The notes: generated by a model from the sequence alone, not told the origin. DNA of 50,079 nt from Rhodothermaceae bacterium (GCA_009841335.1 VXLY01000005.1:1-50079), one strand, 5' to 3'. Positions 17,868 to 27,549 are shown, counted from the first letter of the stretch. A program made the numbers and translations.

Positions 17868-17947
17868 GAAATTATCTGCTTTGTGACAGTAAAGGTACTA
17901 TCTGGTACGGAGTTTTCCAAAACGGGATTCACTTACATCGGGTCAAT

Positions 17948-18856
17948 TCACCAGTGATAGAGCAGGCTGAGGATATGTCCCGGACCATCAAAACCACCCT
18001 CAAACGGGATGTACGCATAGTCTGCATAGATCCCGTCGAACGAGAGTCCTAAACCAAATGTATAGTCGCGCAACTCATCACTGGATACGTAGCCTCCACG
18101 CAGGTCCACCAGTTCCATGACCTTTACGGAGATGCCCACATGTAACCTTGTCAGGTTATCGTCAAACAAATGGGAGGTTTCAAGTGCTAGCGCTAGATCC
18201 AGGAGCCGGACATTATCGGTATATCCCACAATCTGTAGTGGTGATAAGGCTATCCCCCCTTGCAGTAGACGGGGTAGTGGAGTACGTTCAAACTCCAGCT
18301 CACTCATGCGTCCGATATTTCGAACAGATGCGCCGACATTCAGACTCCTGCTAAGCAGGTCTGCCTGAATACCAGCATCAAAGGCATATCCAGATGCATT
18401 TGTATCAAAGATACGTTCACGTAGGTACCTGCCCGTGATACCTATGCGCAATCCACGAATAGCACGTGCATAGCTCACACCAGCATTGATAAACTGAGCA
18501 CTGAACATGCCGTCGGGCTCGCCGGGTTGTGTCCGTGCTTCCAAATCTCCGCTATCTGTAGCAGTCAGGGACAGGCCCCAGGCGCTATTTCTTCCGGCCG
18601 GTAGTTGGGCGGCTATATCGTAGGCCCGGACATCCCCAACCCATATGCGGTGGGACCCGGCAATCGAGCGGCGCTCGCTGGCCAGCCCAGCGGGGTTCCA
18701 ATATGTTGCAAAAGCGTTACTCACGCTGGCTACTTGGGCATCCCCCATGGAGCCGCCGTGTGCATTGACTCCGATCCGTAAAAAACTTAGGCCGGTGTCC
18801 TGCCCCACGACAGGACCAGCCAATAAAGCCAATGCAAGCGTAGCGAGTACACGCAT
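17948..18856 (-). CDS. PorV/PorQ-family outer-membrane protein, copy I
   Basis: This 302-residue protein has a signal peptide ending near VVGQD. The family mark follows directly: FLRIGVNAHGGSMGDAQVAS (about 25-44) and AFATYWNPAGLAS, as in UPF0164/PorV proteins. The rest alternates strands typical of a FadL-like barrel and ends with an aromatic residue (LLYHW). PorV is the outer-membrane shuttle that carries type IX secretion cargo from the translocon to the attachment complex, and PorQ is its paralogue. It is the last gene of the block with the sorting-domain propeller, 1 nt after the next PorV-like gene. Whether it serves type IX secretion or only shares the fold is unproven. Confidence 0.8.
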   Translation of the reverse strand: MRVLATLALALLAGPVVGQDTGLSFLRIGVNAHGGSMGDAQVASVSNAFATYWNPAGLASERRSIAGSHRIWVGDVRAYDIAAQLPAGRNSAWGLSLTATDSGDLEARTQPGEPDGMFSAQFINAGVSYARAIRGLRIGITGRYLRERIFDTNASGYAFDAGIQADLLSRSLNVGASVRNIGRMSELEFERTPLPRLLQGGIALSPLQIVGYTDNVRLLDLALALETSHLFDDNLTRLHVGISVKVMELVDLRGGYVSSDELRDYTFGLGLSFDGIYADYAYIPFEGGFDGPGHILSLLYHW

Positions 18857-18857
18857 G

Positions 18858-19865
18858 CTACAGGAAGAACCTCAAAGTGACAAGATGCATGGTACCCAGG
18901 GCGTAGGGTTCCAACACGAAAGTATACGCAACTTGTGTGACTAAGAGCCCCAGACTCTGTTCGATCATAAATCCAGCGCTGGGACGGGGGCCCCCATTAG
19001 AGATCTCTCCCAGACGAGACATCCCCGTACGAATTACCAAAGCGGGCACAAGCATATATTCCGCGCCAACACGAAAGTGGCTTTTGTGAAGGGTAAGTTC
19101 ACGACGGTTGAACACTTGCTGTGGTCTATTGCTTGAGAAAACAATTTCTGGCTCGAATATATCTCGTGCGGAGAACTTGGACTCATACTCAAACAGTAGT
19201 TGCAAACGATCCTCTAACAGCATCCAGGATCCCCCCAGACGCAGGCGTGTGGGAAATTTATCTGTTATGCCCCTTCCACCGGCACCTGCCGTGTCCCAGG
19301 TATACTTGGCCAGCAGGTCATCCACGACAAAGCCCAGATGTACAGAAGGAATAACTCGAACACTTACGCCGATGTCCAGGCCAAAAGTCTGTACAGGAGA
19401 AAGCTCTTGATGCAGATCATTCCTGAAAAGCTGCAGCCCGATGCCAATGGAGGTGAATTGGCCAACGCGCAGCCCAAAAGCGGCAAAGAAAGCGTACTCG
19501 TTCGTAGAGAGCATACCGGTATGATATCCACTCAAGTCCCGTTGATCAATTTTGCTGACCCCTGCGTGGATGAGACCTGCGGCAATACCTGCCAATGGCT
19601 TGAGAGGTGTACGGAGTTCTATAAACTGCAGTTGGCGGTCCTGTGTCAACAATGCTGCACTGATCCCGAGGCTTTGGTCTGTCAGGTATGGGGCGAGTGC
19701 CGGGTTATAAAAGGGGCTCGCAGACCCTGATGCGTCGCCTGCCAGGGCATTGCCTATCGCGATGCCTCGGGCACCGAATCCCATACTTCCCGGAACGCCC
19801 GCAGTCTGAGCTATGACTGAGGTGGGCAGGAGCCACAGCAGGCATAATGTGAGGATTCGTCGCAT
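18858..19865 (-). CDS. PorV/PorQ-family outer-membrane protein, copy II
   Basis: This 335-residue protein has a signal peptide ending near VIAQT. The N-terminus of the mature protein again carries the UPF0164-like pattern: GSMGFGARGIAIGNALAGDA (about 26-45) followed by SPFYNPALAPYL, equivalent to the YWNPAGLA motif of copy I. The remaining sequence is strand-rich and ends RFFL. The two neighbours are distant paralogues, not a recent duplication, since little else aligns. It lies 4 nt after the propeller gene and 1 nt before copy I, so cargo-like and shuttle-like proteins are made from one transcript. Confidence 0.78.
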   Translation of the reverse strand: MRRILTLCLLWLLPTSVIAQTAGVPGSMGFGARGIAIGNALAGDASGSASPFYNPALAPYLTDQSLGISAALLTQDRQLQFIELRTPLKPLAGIAAGLIHAGVSKIDQRDLSGYHTGMLSTNEYAFFAAFGLRVGQFTSIGIGLQLFRNDLHQELSPVQTFGLDIGVSVRVIPSVHLGFVVDDLLAKYTWDTAGAGGRGITDKFPTRLRLGGSWMLLEDRLQLLFEYESKFSARDIFEPEIVFSSNRPQQVFNRRELTLHKSHFRVGAEYMLVPALVIRTGMSRLGEISNGGPRPSAGFMIEQSLGLLVTQVAYTFVLEPYALGTMHLVTLRFFL

Positions 19866-19869
19866 CGGG

Positions 19870-21459
19870 CTAGTCTATAATCAGGATTTTGCCCCAGAAA
19901 GTATCTTTGCGTGATTGGATAGCATAGAAGTAAGTACCGTTGGCCAGTCGCACCCCTCCCTCATCGGTACCGTCCCAAGCTACTTCGTTTGCACCGGCAG
20001 CTCCCCCTGAGAAAAAAATCTCCCGGACAAGAGTCATTCCGAAGTCGAATATTCGAATGGTTACTGCTTCAGGATTTGACAGGTCGAAGCGCAGGCGGGT
20101 CAATCGGTCTGACGAAGGAGAAAACGGGTTTGGGTACGCGTACGCTGATACGCGGGGAACCTGCTCACTTGGGATGATCGGAGACAGGTCAGATGGATCC
20201 AGTGGTACTGCCGTTCGATAGATCTGCCAGGACTTGCCATGATCCAGGCTCTTGAAAAGTCCGTCTCCAGATCCCACCCATACGGCGTTGCCGACTACTT
20301 CTACCGTATACACAGCTGCACCGGGTCGCATACTACGTGAAGGATCCCTATGATCAACAAAGTCATTCTCCAACAGGAATGTGTAACCGTCGTCGGTTGA
20401 TCGATAGAGCCCACGGTCGCAGGCGATATAGACGCGTGGGCCGTCAAACCCAAAATCATAGCATTGCTCGCCCTGCAGAGCTGTTTCAAAGGATAAGCCG
20501 CCATCACGGGTGACGGACACTCCATAGCGCTCATTTCTTCCGTTGCCAAGCCAGTTAGTGGCCCAGATAGCCGGCGGCTGTGCCCCACGCGGCTGTTCCT
20601 CGATCGAGATAATCCAATTTCCGAGCAAGCCGTCTTCCGTTGTGTAATGGTGCCACCGGACACCACCGTCCTCAGAACGATTAAGACCACCTGCTGTGCC
20701 TGCCCAGATCGTGCCGGTCTGATCTACAAGCACAGCAAAAGCCTGAAAATTGAGACCGTGAAACTGATCCGGTGCAATACCGACAGGTTGAACAGTGAAC
20801 GGAAAGTCATACCCCAGTTCGGGTGCCAAGTACTTGGTGGTATCAGGCGGTAGAACGATCCGCTCCCAGGTACGCCCGAAGTCCGTACTACGACGGATCC
20901 CGGCCAGTTGCCCGGCGACCCACAACGTTTCGTTGGTGAGGTCAAAGCTTATATCCCACGGGGGGCTCAGCGCGGAAACAGTTATGGGCAGTGTGGATAG
21001 TTCAACCGACCCATAAGTAATAAGTGTATCGTCCGGCGTATCAATCAGTCCAGTACTTGCTGGATCGGAATCAATAGGCGGTAGATGTGATAAATAACTC
21101 CAGGTATTCCCAGCATCAGATGAGTGCACAAGTCCACGAATCTCGTGAACAAGTTGTGACTGTCCATCATTCCCGGATCTGACGTAGTTACCCCCGAGTC
21201 CTCCCCAGATATGCTGGCCTTTCACTTCCAGCGAGTATACAGAGCTTGCAAATCCTCTGAGCGAGTCGACGTTTGCAGCTAGCCAGGTTTCTCCTCCGTC
21301 ATGGGAAACATTCAGATAGGGACCCACCCAGACGGATTCGCCGGCAGCACTGATATTTGTGATATCATTCGCCAGGATTCCAGGTGAAAACACAAGATCC
21401 TGTGCTTGCAGTGGAAGCGCGCAGGCGATTAAGAGCCCCAATACTCCGTGACGAATCAT
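19870..21459 (-). CDS. Secreted beta-propeller protein with C-terminal sorting (FlgD-Ig-like) domain
   Basis: This 529-residue protein has a signal peptide ending at PLQAQ. The body is a BNR-type propeller: VSHDGGETWLAA (about 50-61), HSSDAGNTWSYL, RRSTDFGRTWERI, NRSEDGGVRWHHY, VTRDGGLSFE, YRSTDDGYTF and FKSLDHGKSWQIY. The last ~90 residues form an Ig-like sorting domain starting AYPNPFSPSSDRLTRL and ending NGTYFYAIQSRKDTFWGKIL, the pattern of type IX secretion C-terminal signals. It is therefore predicted to be exported across the outer membrane and fixed on the cell surface. It overlaps the preceding lipoprotein gene by 4 nt (ATGA). The ligand of the propeller is unknown. Confidence 0.87.
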   Translation of the reverse strand: MIRHGVLGLLIACALPLQAQDLVFSPGILANDITNISAAGESVWVGPYLNVSHDGGETWLAANVDSLRGFASSVYSLEVKGQHIWGGLGGNYVRSGNDGQSQLVHEIRGLVHSSDAGNTWSYLSHLPPIDSDPASTGLIDTPDDTLITYGSVELSTLPITVSALSPPWDISFDLTNETLWVAGQLAGIRRSTDFGRTWERIVLPPDTTKYLAPELGYDFPFTVQPVGIAPDQFHGLNFQAFAVLVDQTGTIWAGTAGGLNRSEDGGVRWHHYTTEDGLLGNWIISIEEQPRGAQPPAIWATNWLGNGRNERYGVSVTRDGGLSFETALQGEQCYDFGFDGPRVYIACDRGLYRSTDDGYTFLLENDFVDHRDPSRSMRPGAAVYTVEVVGNAVWVGSGDGLFKSLDHGKSWQIYRTAVPLDPSDLSPIIPSEQVPRVSAYAYPNPFSPSSDRLTRLRFDLSNPEAVTIRIFDFGMTLVREIFFSGGAAGANEVAWDGTDEGGVRLANGTYFYAIQSRKDTFWGKILIID

Positions 21460-22295
21460 TCGATAATCTCTACGGTGTGGCGGACCTGTTGGCTGCGAAG
21501 TCCGGCGCGGTCGATTGCTTCAAAGACGAAGGTGTTCGTTCCCAGAGCATTGTCACTGGCAATAAAGACGCGGCGCGTGAACAATCCATCGCCAGCAGTC
21601 ACGTCTCCGCTCTCTGCACTTGATCCACAGGTACGTCGACCTCCGTCGTCACAGAGTAGGAACCTGCTCCCCGGTGATGTTTCGTTCCAAAACTCTACTT
21701 GCTCTATATCACTCAATCCGTCCGGGTCGGAAACCTCGGCGACAAACGATAAGCTTCGGGCGGGTTCACCAGCAGCTGGCCGCTGAATGGTTGCAGGAAT
21801 CGGCAGGTTTTCGATTACGGGCGGGGATCCCGGCTCAAAGGAGCGTACATATGCCACGGAGCTTCTGGCCTCGCCGCCTAGCCGGTTGTTTGTATCTGTG
21901 ACATAAACGACAACAGGATAGGTTTGAACCTCGAGCGCACTCAAGGTTACATCAACTGTACCGGAGTAGGTGTTCGTTGCGGAGCGAGGCAGTACGCCTC
22001 CGTGAATGGGGGCTGCTGTGGTGTCAGGAGAGAGAATAGCGTAGGTAACCTCTTCAACCGGTATGTCGGAGGCTTGAACGGTGACTGTAAGATTAAGCTC
22101 AACAGTCACACTGTCACCGTCAATGGCTTCTTCATCTAGGAGCGCATACACGATGCGTTGGGGCGCAAGAGAGAAAGCCTCAATCTGTGGAGGTCGTTGA
22201 TCGACTGAGGATGGACCCGGCACTGAATCGCACGCGCCAATGGCGACGATCAGGGACAGAAGTATGAGGTGATTTGTGTGCTTCAAAGTGATCAC
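21456..22295 (-). CDS. Lipoprotein with Ig-like (cadherin-type) repeats
   Basis: The protein has 279 residues and a clear lipobox in LIVAIGACDS, so it is lipid-anchored. Two beta-sandwich-like segments follow. The first has VTVTVQASDIPVEEVTYAIL, and the second has VAEVSDPDGLSDIEQVEFW and ends FVFEAIDRAGLRSQQ. DPDGLSDIEQV is typical of Ig-like surface proteins of the FCB group. The open frame continues upstream to 22541 but overlaps the site-2 protease; the GTG at 22295 shares its G with the protease TAG stop (TAGTG), so I start there. A TTG at 22286 (MKHTNHLILL) is the alternative. Its partner may be the propeller that follows with a 4-nt overlap. Confidence 0.78.
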   Translation of the reverse strand: MITLKHTNHLILLSLIVAIGACDSVPGPSSVDQRPPQIEAFSLAPQRIVYALLDEEAIDGDSVTVELNLTVTVQASDIPVEEVTYAILSPDTTAAPIHGGVLPRSATNTYSGTVDVTLSALEVQTYPVVVYVTDTNNRLGGEARSSVAYVRSFEPGSPPVIENLPIPATIQRPAAGEPARSLSFVAEVSDPDGLSDIEQVEFWNETSPGSRFLLCDDGGRRTCGSSAESGDVTAGDGLFTRRVFIASDNALGTNTFVFEAIDRAGLRSQQVRHTVEIIE

Positions 22296-23482
22296 TATAC
22301 ACTGTATAGCGGTTTTATACTGAAGCTGAGCACGAATATCGCCAGCGTGAAATAGCCTATCAATTGACGTTTGCGGGTCAGTGGCAGCGACACTGGAACA
22401 GGTGGATGATCCACCTTGATCACAAACACAAGAAGCAGACACCAGGGGAGCCAGCCAAAGTAACCAAACCAGTCTAGCGCATGCGGAATGGCAGCCGCGA
22501 ACGAGGCCAAAACTAAAATGGTGAGCGTTACCTGCCACCACAGCTCACCAAATGCACGGCGTGTGCACAAGGCGAGCAGTGCACCGAGTATGAACCAGGT
22601 TAGTATGCTTGCCCAAAAGTCATTACCGGCGAAATTTATTAATACTGAGGGCAATACCAATGCACCGCCTACGGCCATAGAGGAGAGCATCAGGAAAACG
22701 AATGCACGTGATATCCGGGCGTGCCACCGGGAGCCGAAAAGAGCATAGACAATGTGGCCGCCATCCAACTGGCCAACCGGCATCAGGTTGAGTGCCGTAA
22801 AAAAGAGTCCCAGCCAGGCCGCGAAGAGGAGCGGGTAGTGGTACATTTCGTAAAGGGGCGGCACATTCGGGAAGACTTGCGAGATCGCCCAGTACAGTGG
22901 GGTCGATCCAAGTGTTAGACGGCCTCCAGGTGGAGCGTCGGAAATTGCAGTATCCGGGAATCTGCCGGTAGCCCGGATGAACTCAAGTAGCGACTCGTGG
23001 CCTCCAACTCCGAACATGTACTCAGGCGAGGGCAGCGTTCCCATCGCCCAGAATAGCAGGACGAGAACCATGATGAATCCCGCCAAGGGTCCGCTGGCTC
23101 CGACATCAAAAAGTTTGATCCTGTTTGGGATTGGCTCTCGAATGCTTATGACTGCTCCAAGAGTTCCAATCCCAATTAAGGGAGACGGAATGAAATAGGG
23201 CAGAGAGGTACTGACATTGTGCACGCGCGCGGCGACATAATGCCCGAATTCGTGGACCGTCAAAAAGGTAATGAGCGCTCCACCGAACACAAATGCATCG
23301 GCGAAAAAGGTTGCTGTAATTGGGAATCCGCCGAGATCAAATATAGGATCCCCCGCCGCCCAAGCCTCACTCCGCCCAATAAACAATAGAGCACCGGTAA
23401 AGGCGGTAGAGAGCAGTGTTACGACAAAAAGTCCCGCATGGAGCAGGTAGCGATCACGGGTCAACAGTCCAGATGCCGACAA
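22295..23482 (-). CDS. Site-2 protease family (M50) membrane metalloprotease
   Basis: This 395-residue polytopic protein carries the zinc motif HEFGH at 77-81 (TVHEFGHYVAAR) and the second metal-ligand motif in LNLMPVGQLDGGH (about 243-255), the complete set of an intramembrane zinc protease. The layout, with a long insert between motifs containing SIREPIPNR and GPLAGF, resembles the EGY1-like branch. Such enzymes cut membrane-bound regulators. No anti-sigma factor is adjacent. The frame opens at TTG (23482) with a stop not far upstream and no ATG nearby. It is 54 nt downstream of the aminotransferase and overlaps the lipoprotein start by 1 nt, placing it at the head of the envelope block. 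Confidence 0.88.
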   Translation of the reverse strand: MSASGLLTRDRYLLHAGLFVVTLLSTAFTGALLFIGRSEAWAAGDPIFDLGGFPITATFFADAFVFGGALITFLTVHEFGHYVAARVHNVSTSLPYFIPSPLIGIGTLGAVISIREPIPNRIKLFDVGASGPLAGFIMVLVLLFWAMGTLPSPEYMFGVGGHESLLEFIRATGRFPDTAISDAPPGGRLTLGSTPLYWAISQVFPNVPPLYEMYHYPLLFAAWLGLFFTALNLMPVGQLDGGHIVYALFGSRWHARISRAFVFLMLSSMAVGGALVLPSVLINFAGNDFWASILTWFILGALLALCTRRAFGELWWQVTLTILVLASFAAAIPHALDWFGYFGWLPWCLLLVFVIKVDHPPVPVSLPLTRKRQLIGYFTLAIFVLSFSIKPLYSV

Positions 23483-23536
23483 TGGGGCTAGGCATATAAT
23501 GATAGGCGCATTCTATGCAGATACCAGCCGAAGTGT

Positions 23537-24742
23537 TCACTTGCGTCTCAGTTGTGACAGGCCAAGTTCTATTCGATCGAATGCTTTCTGCAGATCCTCC
23601 ATTGATGAAGCGTAAGAAATTCTGATCCCGTTAGGATCCCCGAAGGCAGCGCCAGGGACCAGAGCCACCAGATGCTCTTCTAGGAGATAGAAGCAAAGAT
23701 CATCACTTGAATTTATGGTCCGACCAGATTCCGCAACCATTCCGTAGTATTCGCTGCATTGTGGAAAGAGATAGAAGGCGCCCTCGGGCTTAGGTGCACG
23801 GATCCCCGGCACAGATTGCATCCTCTCAAGTAAATAGTCGCGGCGCTCGCGAAAGGCCTGGACCATTTGGCGGATGGGTTCCATGTCCATATTGAGGGCA
23901 GCGACTCCGGCACGCTGCGAAATGCTGCTGGGTGCAGAAGTGAATTGCCCTTGCATCTTTGCAGACTGCTTCACGATATCCTCAGGACCGGCCATATAAC
24001 CAAGCCGCCAACCCGTCATGGCAAAGCATTTAGAAAATCCGTTTACGGTAACGGTGCGTTCCTGCATACCGGGAATCGTTGCAATGGGAACATGTACGGC
24101 ATCGTAGATGACATGCTCATAGATCTCATCCGAGACCACCACGACCTGCTCGTAATCGTGCAGCACTTCTGCGAGGGCCGCCAATTCCTCATGTGTGTAC
24201 ACGGAACCGGTTGGATTGGAGGGAGAGCAGAGAATGAGCACACGCGTGCGTTCTGTGAGTGAATCTGCTAATTGCTCGGGTGTGAGGCGGTACTGGGTTT
24301 CTGCTGTTGTATGAGCGATAACGGGCTTCGCGCCAGCGAAGCGGGTCATTTCCGGATAGCTGACCCAGTAGGGGGCTGGAATCAGGACTTCGTCACCTTC
24401 GGCAGCAAGTACGGACACCGCCATAGCCACCGACTGCTTTGCTCCGTTAGAGCAAAGGATCTGACTCGGGGTGTATTCCAGGTTGTTTTCGCGCGCGAAT
24501 TTTTCGCAGATAGCCTCCCGAAGCTCTGGCATGCCCGGGTTTTGGGTGTATCGTGTGAAGCCTTCCCGGATTGCCTGGATTCCGGCGTTAGCAATGGGTT
24601 CGGGGGTATTGAAGTCGGGTTCTCCCGCGCTTAATGCAATGACATCGGCGCCGGCACGTTTGAGCTTTTTCGCACGTCCGGCCATGGCCAGCGTAGCGGA
24701 GGGTTGCATGGAGGCAACACGCGGATTAAAGAAGGTAGACAT
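23537..24742 (-). CDS. PLP-dependent aminotransferase, aspartate-aminotransferase type (class I)
   Basis: This 401-residue cytoplasmic enzyme transfers amino groups between aspartate (or a similar amino acid) and 2-oxoacids. It begins with the class-I pattern ATLAMAGRAKKLKRAGADVI and ALSAGEPDFNTPEP. CSPSNPTGSVY is present. The PLP-binding Lys238 lies in NGFSKCFAMTGWRLGY, and the substrate-carboxylate Arg lies in GIRISYA near the C-terminus. Length and motifs fit the AspC/prephenate-aminotransferase subgroup, though exact substrate range is not readable. The 172 nt upstream contain no other gene and presumably hold its promoter. Confidence 0.93.
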   Translation of the reverse strand: MSTFFNPRVASMQPSATLAMAGRAKKLKRAGADVIALSAGEPDFNTPEPIANAGIQAIREGFTRYTQNPGMPELREAICEKFARENNLEYTPSQILCSNGAKQSVAMAVSVLAAEGDEVLIPAPYWVSYPEMTRFAGAKPVIAHTTAETQYRLTPEQLADSLTERTRVLILCSPSNPTGSVYTHEELAALAEVLHDYEQVVVVSDEIYEHVIYDAVHVPIATIPGMQERTVTVNGFSKCFAMTGWRLGYMAGPEDIVKQSAKMQGQFTSAPSSISQRAGVAALNMDMEPIRQMVQAFRERRDYLLERMQSVPGIRAPKPEGAFYLFPQCSEYYGMVAESGRTINSSDDLCFYLLEEHLVALVPGAAFGDPNGIRISYASSMEDLQKAFDRIELGLSQLRRK

Positions 24743-24914
24743 GGATTTGATTGACTGCGAGCAGAATTACGGGTAGGTAATGATTACGCTAATTACGGGA
24801 AATTTAACTCAGAGCGCTGCAATATGAGCCTGGTTCCGTGGCTTCTATCCGGTTCTAATTGCGACTGAGTTTATCGCCTGCTTGATTTTCCACATTGCTG
24901 CGCTAGCTTCATAG

Positions 24915-26591
24915 TCAGTTCTTGGACGCCTTGCCGTCAAGTTCATCAAATGTAAAGCGGACGCTCATAATGTAAGGGGATTCGTTTGGTGTCCAGTGAC
25001 CATAGGTAGTGGTGACAACGGTTCCGTCGGGAAGTATCTCAACACCCGGATAGGACGCGTCCGCCCCTTCTAGGTTGTCCATGAGTCGTACGCGATATTG
25101 TCCTTCTCGACCGTGTACGATATCCTCATAAGTGCCCACCCATCCGACCCAGTCGCCCCATGTGGGTGAAACATGTGTGCGGTCACGAAATGAAATAAAT
25201 AGTCGACCATCGGGACCGTAGACAGCCTGATGTCGGTCACCGGTGAGGGCACCTGTGACTTCTATTGGTGTGCTCCATGTTGCCCCTTCATCATCCGAAA
25301 ACGTTACGAAGCTATTGAACTGCCGGCTGTTCTCTCTCAACAACATGGCGAGTTGCTGGCCGTCAGGAGACCGAATAACACCCGGCTCGCACAGGTGGGC
25401 CACGGGATGGGTTACGACGACTTCCGGCCTGCTCCAGGTTAGTCCGCCGTCAGACGACACGGTTTTGTACACGTAAAATTGTCCACGCTCTTCCTCGCGC
25501 CCATTAATGAACCTGCCGTCGTCGTGAAAGAATGCCATGTGGCGGCCATCACGCAATCGGATCAGATCCCCCATTACCACGATTCCACCAAAATCCCCAA
25601 TGGATTCCAGCGGGCTCCAGGTATTTCCTTCGTCTTCAGAAACAGCCATGCGGATGGGATACAGCCCGGAAAACATGATCAGACGCTTCGTATCATCTCG
25701 ATCAATGACCGGATAAAGGGTTGGGACCTCCTGCGAAGTTGACCAGTTTTCCGGCACCGGGAGGCGATCGCTCCAAGTAAGTCCGCCGTCATGGCTTTTC
25801 TTCATCACAATCGCACCGCGCCCGTGTCCCTTTGGATAGACGGTTATGATTGTGCGCTGGTCATCCAGCAGTACGGTGGTTGGATGACCAAGGTACTGGT
25901 TGGGCTCACGGTCCACCAACACTTGCCGGTGGGTTTCTTCAGCAAGGTCAACCAGCGGGATACTGAATCCGCCGGGGTCGGTCATGCCACTGGGGGTGAA
26001 GGTGCCTGTGCTGACAAATTCTTGGACGCGGAGTATGCTCTTGGTCACAGGTTCTACGCGGCCAAGGGGGGAGAACGTGAAGCCAAATTGGCCGATGCCT
26101 GCAAAACTTCCCACCGAATGGACCAACTGGTCATTAATCAGAAACCGGATGGTACCTTCTATTCGCGTAATTTCGAACGTGAACCATTCTTCGGGTTCAA
26201 AGTGAGCTCGGGCGGCACCGAGGACTTCATGATGCCGGCCCACCAAGGCACCAGAGAGGTATAACCGTTGATTTGGTCCATCGAAACCGAAATAGCTGCC
26301 TCCCAACTGGAATGCGGCTCCCGTTGCATTCAGTTCAGCAATACTGAGCTGCGCTGTTATCTGAAAATCCCCCGTTCCAAGGTCACGGGAAGCGAACAGT
26401 CCTGTATCACCCGCAGCGCCTGACCGGATCTCAATATGTCCGTTCCGTTCTGCCCACGTACCCGAGCTGCCCATTTCCACGACACCGTTCTGTGCGATAG
26501 TGATGGTTTCCTGCGCCAGAACTGTCGTTGCCAGTAGCGTTATGCCTGCGAATAGACATGCCAGTTGGCTGATGTAGATGAAGCGTAGCAT
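24915..26591 (-). CDS. Exo-sialidase-like BNR-repeat glycosidase, secreted
   Basis: The protein has 558 residues. A signal peptide ends near TVLAQE, then a concanavalin-like domain (about 28-185, with FLINDQLVHSVG), then a six-bladed BNR sialidase domain (about 215-550). Four Asp-boxes are visible: SHDGGLTWSD, SEDEGNTWSP, SSDGGLTWSR and SDDEGATWST. I could not place the catalytic Arg triad with certainty; REPNQYLGHPTT sits where the RIP motif is expected. Sialidases release terminal sialic acids from glycans, and the adjacent lyase and symporter genes support that role. I use the ATG at 26591 because it directly precedes the signal; a TTG at 26630 is the other option. Confidence 0.8.
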   Translation of the reverse strand: MLRFIYISQLACLFAGITLLATTVLAQETITIAQNGVVEMGSSGTWAERNGHIEIRSGAAGDTGLFASRDLGTGDFQITAQLSIAELNATGAAFQLGGSYFGFDGPNQRLYLSGALVGRHHEVLGAARAHFEPEEWFTFEITRIEGTIRFLINDQLVHSVGSFAGIGQFGFTFSPLGRVEPVTKSILRVQEFVSTGTFTPSGMTDPGGFSIPLVDLAEETHRQVLVDREPNQYLGHPTTVLLDDQRTIITVYPKGHGRGAIVMKKSHDGGLTWSDRLPVPENWSTSQEVPTLYPVIDRDDTKRLIMFSGLYPIRMAVSEDEGNTWSPLESIGDFGGIVVMGDLIRLRDGRHMAFFHDDGRFINGREEERGQFYVYKTVSSDGGLTWSRPEVVVTHPVAHLCEPGVIRSPDGQQLAMLLRENSRQFNSFVTFSDDEGATWSTPIEVTGALTGDRHQAVYGPDGRLFISFRDRTHVSPTWGDWVGWVGTYEDIVHGREGQYRVRLMDNLEGADASYPGVEILPDGTVVTTTYGHWTPNESPYIMSVRFTFDELDGKASKN

Positions 26592-26636
26592 AAGTACTAA
26601 GAGGTTTGTTACAGCGTGTGTATAGTCCAAGGATGT

Positions 26637-27545
26637 TCAATTGGAATGTTTTCGGCCCCACTCAAAAAATCCGATCGCTTCCAGCGCCTGGTGCATTTCT
26701 GAAATTTGTGCGGGCGTAGCGGTGGAGTGGGGCAATCTGTGCGGTCCGCAATCCTGACCAATCAATCCCATAACGGCTTTGAAACCGGGGCGTCCGCAGG
26801 TTTTTAAAATCACGTTTATCATCGTAGAGGCGCGCTCCTGATGGCGTCGGGCCTCTTCCATTCGTCCCTGTTCGCAGCAGGCAATAAGACGGTTGTAGAG
26901 TGGTGCAGCAAAATTGTAGGTCGTTCCCACTGCTCCACGCATACGTGTCATCCATGCGCTGAGGAGCATTTCATCAACGCCGCATAAAAAGTCGTACTTC
27001 TCGGTGTAAGCGCACGCCGAGACTGCGTTTAGGCGGGTATCCGAAAACTTGACTCCAACAAGCGAGGGCAGTTGGCGGCTTGCCAAACGCAGGAAATCGT
27101 TCAGATCCAACTCTACCCCGGTCTTTGCCGGGATATGATAGTAATAGAAGGGGAGGTCAGGTGCGCCCGCGGTAATTGTCGCCAGACAGTCTACCAGCGA
27201 TCTTGTGGTGTCGGGCCCGAAATAGCTGGGAGGAACAGCCGAAATAGCACTGGCTCCGATCTGCTGTGCGTGCATGGCGAGGGTTTGAGCTTCCTGGAGA
27301 CAGTTGTGCCCGACATGAACTACGACAGGCACACGGCTGGCGGCGGCCTTTACAAAAGCTGTAGCAGTCTGTTGCCGCTCGTGGATTGTCAGTGAGATCC
27401 CTTCACCCGTGCTGCCCAGTACGTACAATGCAGAGACACCGTCTCTCAACAAGTGTTCAACCAGGCCTGGGATGCGGTCAATATCCAGTGTTGCGTCGTT
27501 GTTCAATGGTGTGAACGCTGCTGCGGTAAGGCCCGTGAGCTGCAT
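26637..27545 (-). CDS. nanA: N-acetylneuraminate lyase (DHDPS/NAL family)
   Basis: The enzyme splits N-acetylneuraminate into N-acetylmannosamine and pyruvate in the cytoplasm through a Schiff base on lysine. The 302-residue protein has GSTGEG at 44-49, YYYHIP with Tyr136, and Lys166 in VGVKFSD, matching Tyr137 and Lys165 of E. coli NanA. The HIPAKTGVEL and GVKFSDT segments resemble the eukaryotic-type NPL branch more than DapA, which favours sialic acid over dihydrodipicolinate. The symporter gene ends 4 nt upstream. No ManNAc kinase or ManNAc-6-P epimerase is in the window. Confidence 0.87.
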   Translation of the reverse strand: MQLTGLTAAAFTPLNNDATLDIDRIPGLVEHLLRDGVSALYVLGSTGEGISLTIHERQQTATAFVKAAASRVPVVVHVGHNCLQEAQTLAMHAQQIGASAISAVPPSYFGPDTTRSLVDCLATITAGAPDLPFYYYHIPAKTGVELDLNDFLRLASRQLPSLVGVKFSDTRLNAVSACAYTEKYDFLCGVDEMLLSAWMTRMRGAVGTTYNFAAPLYNRLIACCEQGRMEEARRHQERASTMINVILKTCGRPGFKAVMGLIGQDCGPHRLPHSTATPAQISEMHQALEAIGFFEWGRKHSN

Positions 27546-27549
27546 TGAT

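Noticed and set aside
22296..22541. N-terminal extension of the Ig-like lipoprotein frame
   Set aside because: It overlaps the site-2 protease by over 240 nt and has no signal sequence; the lipobox at the downstream start decides the reading.
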